Positions 61,327 through 64,000 of a stretch of 64,000 nt of DNA are shown in pieces (position 1 is the first letter of the stretch; every line of letters starts with the position of its first letter). Source of the stretch: Mucilaginibacter agri (GTDB taxonomy: Bacteria > Bacteroidota > Bacteroidia > Sphingobacteriales > Sphingobacteriaceae); contig NZ_WWEO01000043.1 of NCBI RefSeq assembly GCF_009928685.1, positions 558,001-622,000 on the forward strand, read 5' to 3'. The notes beneath the pieces are model-generated. The model worked only from the letters and a program-made list of their open reading frames with translations. It did not search any database and was not told the DNA's origin. The translations under genes were made by a program, and so were the position numbers.

Positions 61327-61647
61327 TTAAGATATAACCGGCGGACCCCTGTTACAGGATTGGAGCAGCTTAACGCTGTAATAACTATCCTGGTAGTATA
61401 GATATGATTTTATAGGCGTTACAGCAACGTAAAACAGATCTTGCTGTTGCTGATAGAAAAGTTGTGCATGGTTGTTTTGCGCACAGGTTTTACACTTTTC
61501 GTCAGTATTGTCTTTTTTGGTCTGACCCTGATGTGTATCGTAGCCTTGTTTATGACTGTGGGCAATAACAATGAGCTGACCCAATAAAAAGGTCATCAGT
61601 AGCATAGATGCCACTAACGTTTTGGTTGCTCGTTGTTTGATAGTCAT
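61327..61647 (-). CDS. Small secreted Cys/His-rich protein, metal-linked
   Basis: 106 residues from the ATG at 61647 (another at 61659). Signal peptide (V-A-S-M-L-L-M-T-F-L-L-G-Q-L), then H-S-H-K-Q and C-K-T-C-A-Q-N-N-H-A-Q, and an ending C-N-R-G-P-P. This pattern occurs in small proteins encoded next to copper or zinc TonB receptors in Bacteroidota. It lies 63 bp upstream of the receptor start and is probably co-transcribed. It may bind or buffer the metal in the periplasm. Confidence 0.75.
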   Translation of the reverse strand: MTIKQRATKTLVASMLLMTFLLGQLIVIAHSHKQGYDTHQGQTKKDNTDEKCKTCAQNNHAQLFYQQQQDLFYVAVTPIKSYLYYQDSYYSVKLLQSCNRGPPVIS

Positions 61648-61818
61648 ATCGCACCGCAAATATGGGGATTATTATCTGCTTTGTTATCGCAACTTTGTAA
61701 CATTTAGCTTGAGATAAGCTCATTTCCCTGATATTTTACGCATAAACGGGCGAATTGTTTTTGACATTAGTTGTCGGTTGTCAGTTATCCGTTGTCGGAA
61801 AGAGAAATTCAAGTTAAA

Positions 61819-61845
61819 CAAAAAAGGCTGCCAAAGGCAACCTTC
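61819..61845 (-). terminator. Terminator after the gene at 61895-62449
   Basis: On the minus strand AAGGTTGCC-TTT-GGCAGCCTT with a T run, 50 bp past the stop codon. Confidence 0.8.
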
Positions 61846-61894
61846 TGATGGATCGGCAAAGTATTAAATTAGGGGCAAGTATGCTTTATGATTA

Positions 61895-62449
61895 TTAATT
61901 ATTATTGAAGGAGGTGTTCAAAATAGAAGGGATACGTTTACCACTAATGTCTTTGTAACTGCTTATGGCCATGTTTGCCGGTATTTTCAACGTAAATGTA
62001 TCGAAAGACTCGTCGGCATGGGTCAGCATATCGTGTAACGACAAAACCAAATTGTCGCCAATAACCTGGTGCAGTACATATGTGCCGGTGATAAATTTTA
62101 TGCCTACTTTATGGTTATTTTTTTGGCTGAGATCTGATTCTATCAGGTCGAACACAGCATTTTCATACTGCAGTTGATTCCCCATTGCATCCAGCAAAAC
62201 CGGGATCTTATTATTTAGCGGAATCAAAAAATGTAGAGCCGCGAAACCGATTTTATAGTGCAACGAATTAGCCCTGATATCTTTTTCCCTAAGCTGGCTA
62301 AAGGTGCTCAGGTCGCCGTCCAGGTTATAGGGTTGGGATTTAATCCTGAACTCCTGGTACGTTGCCTCAAAAACGTTCCGTTCAAAATCAGCCTGCGCTG
62401 TTGCGTCTATTACATGTTTATAGGTTAACTTGATGAGTGCAAGCGCCAT
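61895..62449 (-). CDS. Hypothetical protein under phased-repeat control
   Basis: 184 residues, not recognised. It starts A-L-A-L-I-K-L-T-Y-K-H-V-I-D-A-T, has no signal peptide or membrane segment, and is predicted mixed alpha/beta. Some short blocks recall phage or conjugation accessory proteins of Bacteroidota, but not enough to name one. The upstream region holds a direct repeat pair shared with the response regulator at 40090 and an inverted repeat. A terminator follows, so it is monocistronic. Confidence 0.6.
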   Translation of the reverse strand: MALALIKLTYKHVIDATAQADFERNVFEATYQEFRIKSQPYNLDGDLSTFSQLREKDIRANSLHYKIGFAALHFLIPLNNKIPVLLDAMGNQLQYENAVFDLIESDLSQKNNHKVGIKFITGTYVLHQVIGDNLVLSLHDMLTHADESFDTFTLKIPANMAISSYKDISGKRIPSILNTSFNNN

Positions 62450-62462
62450 AGTTTAAATTAAA

Positions 62463-62484
62463 GGGTACATCAACAGAAGTACCC
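62463..62484. promoter_or_regulatory. Inverted repeat GGGTAC-N10-GTACCC
   Basis: GGGTAC at 62463-62468 and GTACCC at 62479-62484, within the leader of the gene starting at 62449. Could be an RNA hairpin or operator. Confidence 0.4.
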
Positions 62485-62516
62485 AATTTACGTAATTAAG
62501 AGTTTCGCAGATTAAT

Positions 62517-62544
62517 GTATCGATAAACATTGCTTATGTATCGA
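62517..62544 (-). promoter_or_regulatory. Third phased TCGATACA repeat pair
   Basis: On the minus strand, TCGATACA twice with a 20-bp period (62544-62537 and 62524-62517), 68-95 bp before the ATG at 62449. GTTTATCGATACAT on the minus strand at 62528-62515 is identical to 14 bases at 39983-39996. Confidence 0.6.
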
Positions 62545-62550
62545 CGAATA

Positions 62551-64000
62551 TTACTCGCCACCCGGCGGCGGACCTCCAAAACCACCGCCCGGAGGCGGCC
62601 CGCCACCCGGAGGGCCTTCAGGGCGCTTACCTGCAAACTTCTGTAGTTTGAGGGTAAACGAAAGCAGGTAGTATCTGCCTAAACGGTTGGCCTGAGTTTG
62701 CGTAGTATAAGTTCCTGTACCCGATGACGTATAACCTGTATTCTGGTTAAACAAATCAAAAGCCGACAGGCGCAGGGTGCCAATGTTGTTTTTCAGGAAA
62801 CGTCTTTCGGCATACACATTTAAAATATTGGGGTTGGTAGCGCCGGTATAGCCTTTATAAATCACTTTACTGTAATCGTAGCTAAGGGTATAATCTTTAA
62901 AGAAATAGTTTTTGCCGTTTAACCCCAGGTTAATGGTGCGGAAGTTATTGTTGACGTTGGCAGAGCTGATAGAGTTATCGGTGTGGTTAATGCTATAGCT
63001 AGTGCTTAGCTCGGCATCCACCACATCAGTAATATCCAGCCTGAACTTAGCGCCTTGTGTGATCACCATGTTTTTAGCAATGTTTTTCTCGGTGGTCATG
63101 TCGTAGCTATCGGCCGCCACATTACTGATATACGAGATGTTATTGTTGTAAGCAATATTGCCCGTTAAAAACAGATTGTACTTGCGTTTCTGCCACGGTT
63201 TAGCAAACACATAGTTGGCGTTACCACTGTAAAAGCCGTCGGCGTTTAAGTATTGGGTTAAAATAGTACCAGCCAGTTTGGGGTTAGGGGTATACACGCT
63301 TGGGTAACTGATGGTGTTGGCTACAATCTTATTATCCGTTTTGGTAAACGTTAAGTTGGTAAACAAAATATTGCCCGATGCGAAGTTAAACTGGTTGTAA
63401 CGCAGGGTAAGGTTGTTGTTAAACTCGGGTTTCAGGTTGGCATTACCTTGTACGGGGTATGATGCGTTGGAGAAATCGGTAACCGGTTGCAATTCGTTAT
63501 ACGTAGGCTGGTTGCTGGCACCATTATAGTTTAAGCTCAAACTTTGGCTGCGCGAAAAGTTATAGATAAACCGTGCAGTAGGCGCAATATTAAAAGTAGT
63601 CACGTGGGTTTGTTCGCCCGTAGTCAACGAATTACCATCCAATGTTGCAGGCTGTGCGGCGATACCCAAAGTATAATTATACTTTTTCTGGATAAAGCGA
63701 TAGTTAAGTCCGAAACGATTAGTGACGAAGGTGTAATTATAGCTGTTACTTAGCAGATCGTAGCGGTTACGGTTGTTCAGCGAGGTAAGCGTATCGGTTT
63801 CTTTATCAGATGTGGTGTACCCATGATGATAAGCGTAATTCAACTCTAAGTACGAACCTTTGCCCAGTGGCTCCATGTATGATAGTGAAGTACCCACGGT
63901 ATCGGTGCGAACATTAGTATTGATCAGCTGGTTAAGCGGAGCTGTTGCTGTGCCGGCCAAATAAGTATAAACCGGGTTTTGCGTCTGATCTATCCTTGCA
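62551..64000 (-). CDS. Outer-membrane beta-barrel (TonB-receptor-type) protein, 5' end outside window
   Basis: The frame is open from the window edge (codons for R-I-D-Q-T-Q-N-P-V-Y-T-Y upstream of the first TTG at 63960) to the stop at 62551, at least 483 residues. Strands such as L-S-L-N-Y-N-G-A-S-N-Q-P-T-Y-N-E-L-Q-P and P-V-Q-G-N-A-N-L-K-P-E-F match the OMP_b-brl_3 type barrel of Bacteroidota receptor-like proteins. The last 30 residues are Pro/Gly-rich (R-P-E-G-P-P-G-G-G-P-P-P) and follow the final strand, so they would be exposed. The ligand is unknown. Confidence 0.85.
   Translation of the reverse strand, partial: ARIDQTQNPVYTYLAGTATAPLNQLINTNVRTDTVGTSLSYMEPLGKGSYLELNYAYHHGYTTSDKETDTLTSLNNRNRYDLLSNSYNYTFVTNRFGLNYRFIQKKYNYTLGIAAQPATLDGNSLTTGEQTHVTTFNIAPTARFIYNFSRSQSLSLNYNGASNQPTYNELQPVTDFSNASYPVQGNANLKPEFNNNLTLRYNQFNFASGNILFTNLTFTKTDNKIVANTISYPSVYTPNPKLAGTILTQYLNADGFYSGNANYVFAKPWQKRKYNLFLTGNIAYNNNISYISNVAADSYDMTTEKNIAKNMVITQGAKFRLDITDVVDAELSTSYSINHTDNSISSANVNNNFRTINLGLNGKNYFFKDYTLSYDYSKVIYKGYTGATNPNILNVYAERRFLKNNIGTLRLSAFDLFNQNTGYTSSGTGTYTTQTQANRLGRYYLLSFTLKLQKFAGKRPEGPPGGGPPPGGGFGGPPPGGE

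Overview
The window looks like chromosome from a member of the Bacteroidota, most likely family Sphingobacteriaceae (Mucilaginibacter/Pedobacter type). The evidence is AT-rich DNA, promoter boxes of the Bacteroidota form TAnnTTTG instead of E. coli-type -10 boxes, lipoproteins starting C-K-K-D, TonB-dependent receptors with carboxypeptidase-like N-terminal domains, a J-KTSC protein, a fused GlcD/GlcF-like dehydrogenase and many family-typical stress genes. This assignment comes from gene content, not from a marker gene search.

Positions 1-14450 (minus strand) hold a surface-polysaccharide operon read right to left: Wzz-like chain-length protein, the four CDP-3,6-dideoxyhexose enzymes (DdhD-like reductase, DdhA, DdhB and, further down, DdhC), an SDR, a thiamine-diphosphate carboligase, an acylating acetaldehyde dehydrogenase, an FkbM methyltransferase, a 4-hydroxy-2-oxovalerate aldolase, a second SDR, a Wzx flippase and a partial GT2. 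I propose that it makes a CDP-linked branched octose of the erwiniose type: acetyl-CoA to acetaldehyde, aldol addition of pyruvate, then decarboxylative ligation of that C5 keto acid onto the 4-keto group of the 3,6-dideoxyhexose, then ketone reduction. This is the main discovery candidate. Positions 14850-19512 (plus) are a divergent, tightly packed set of an acyltransferase, two glycosyltransferases and two SDRs. A decayed PAS-type histidine kinase follows.

Positions 20800-33400 are housekeeping and accessory genes: tRNA-Lys, RidA, HPP, an ArsR/SRPBCC operon whose promoter lies between two copies of one palindrome, an Lnt-like amidase, HdeD, AnmK and a large D-lactate dehydrogenase-like flavoprotein. 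Positions 33500-39400 carry a beta-glucan locus (GPH transporter, GH30 and GH16 lipoproteins that share a 91% identical C-terminal module).

Positions 39400-46600 are a patchy accessory zone around two tRNA-Leu genes, with phage-like fragments, a LexA-type repressor, a small HTH protein and response regulators. A phased direct repeat (NCGATACA, 20-21 bp period) occurs upstream of two genes here and again at 62.5 kb, always in the same orientation to the gene that follows. Positions 46600-54300 hold mixed enzymes and a stand-alone BLUF photoreceptor. Positions 54465-58769 are a second small glycan locus (flippase, GT11 fucosyltransferase-like, GT4). The window ends with a ZnuD-like TonB receptor and its Cys/His-rich partner, an unknown repeat-controlled gene, and the 3' part of an outer-membrane barrel with a Pro/Gly-rich tail.
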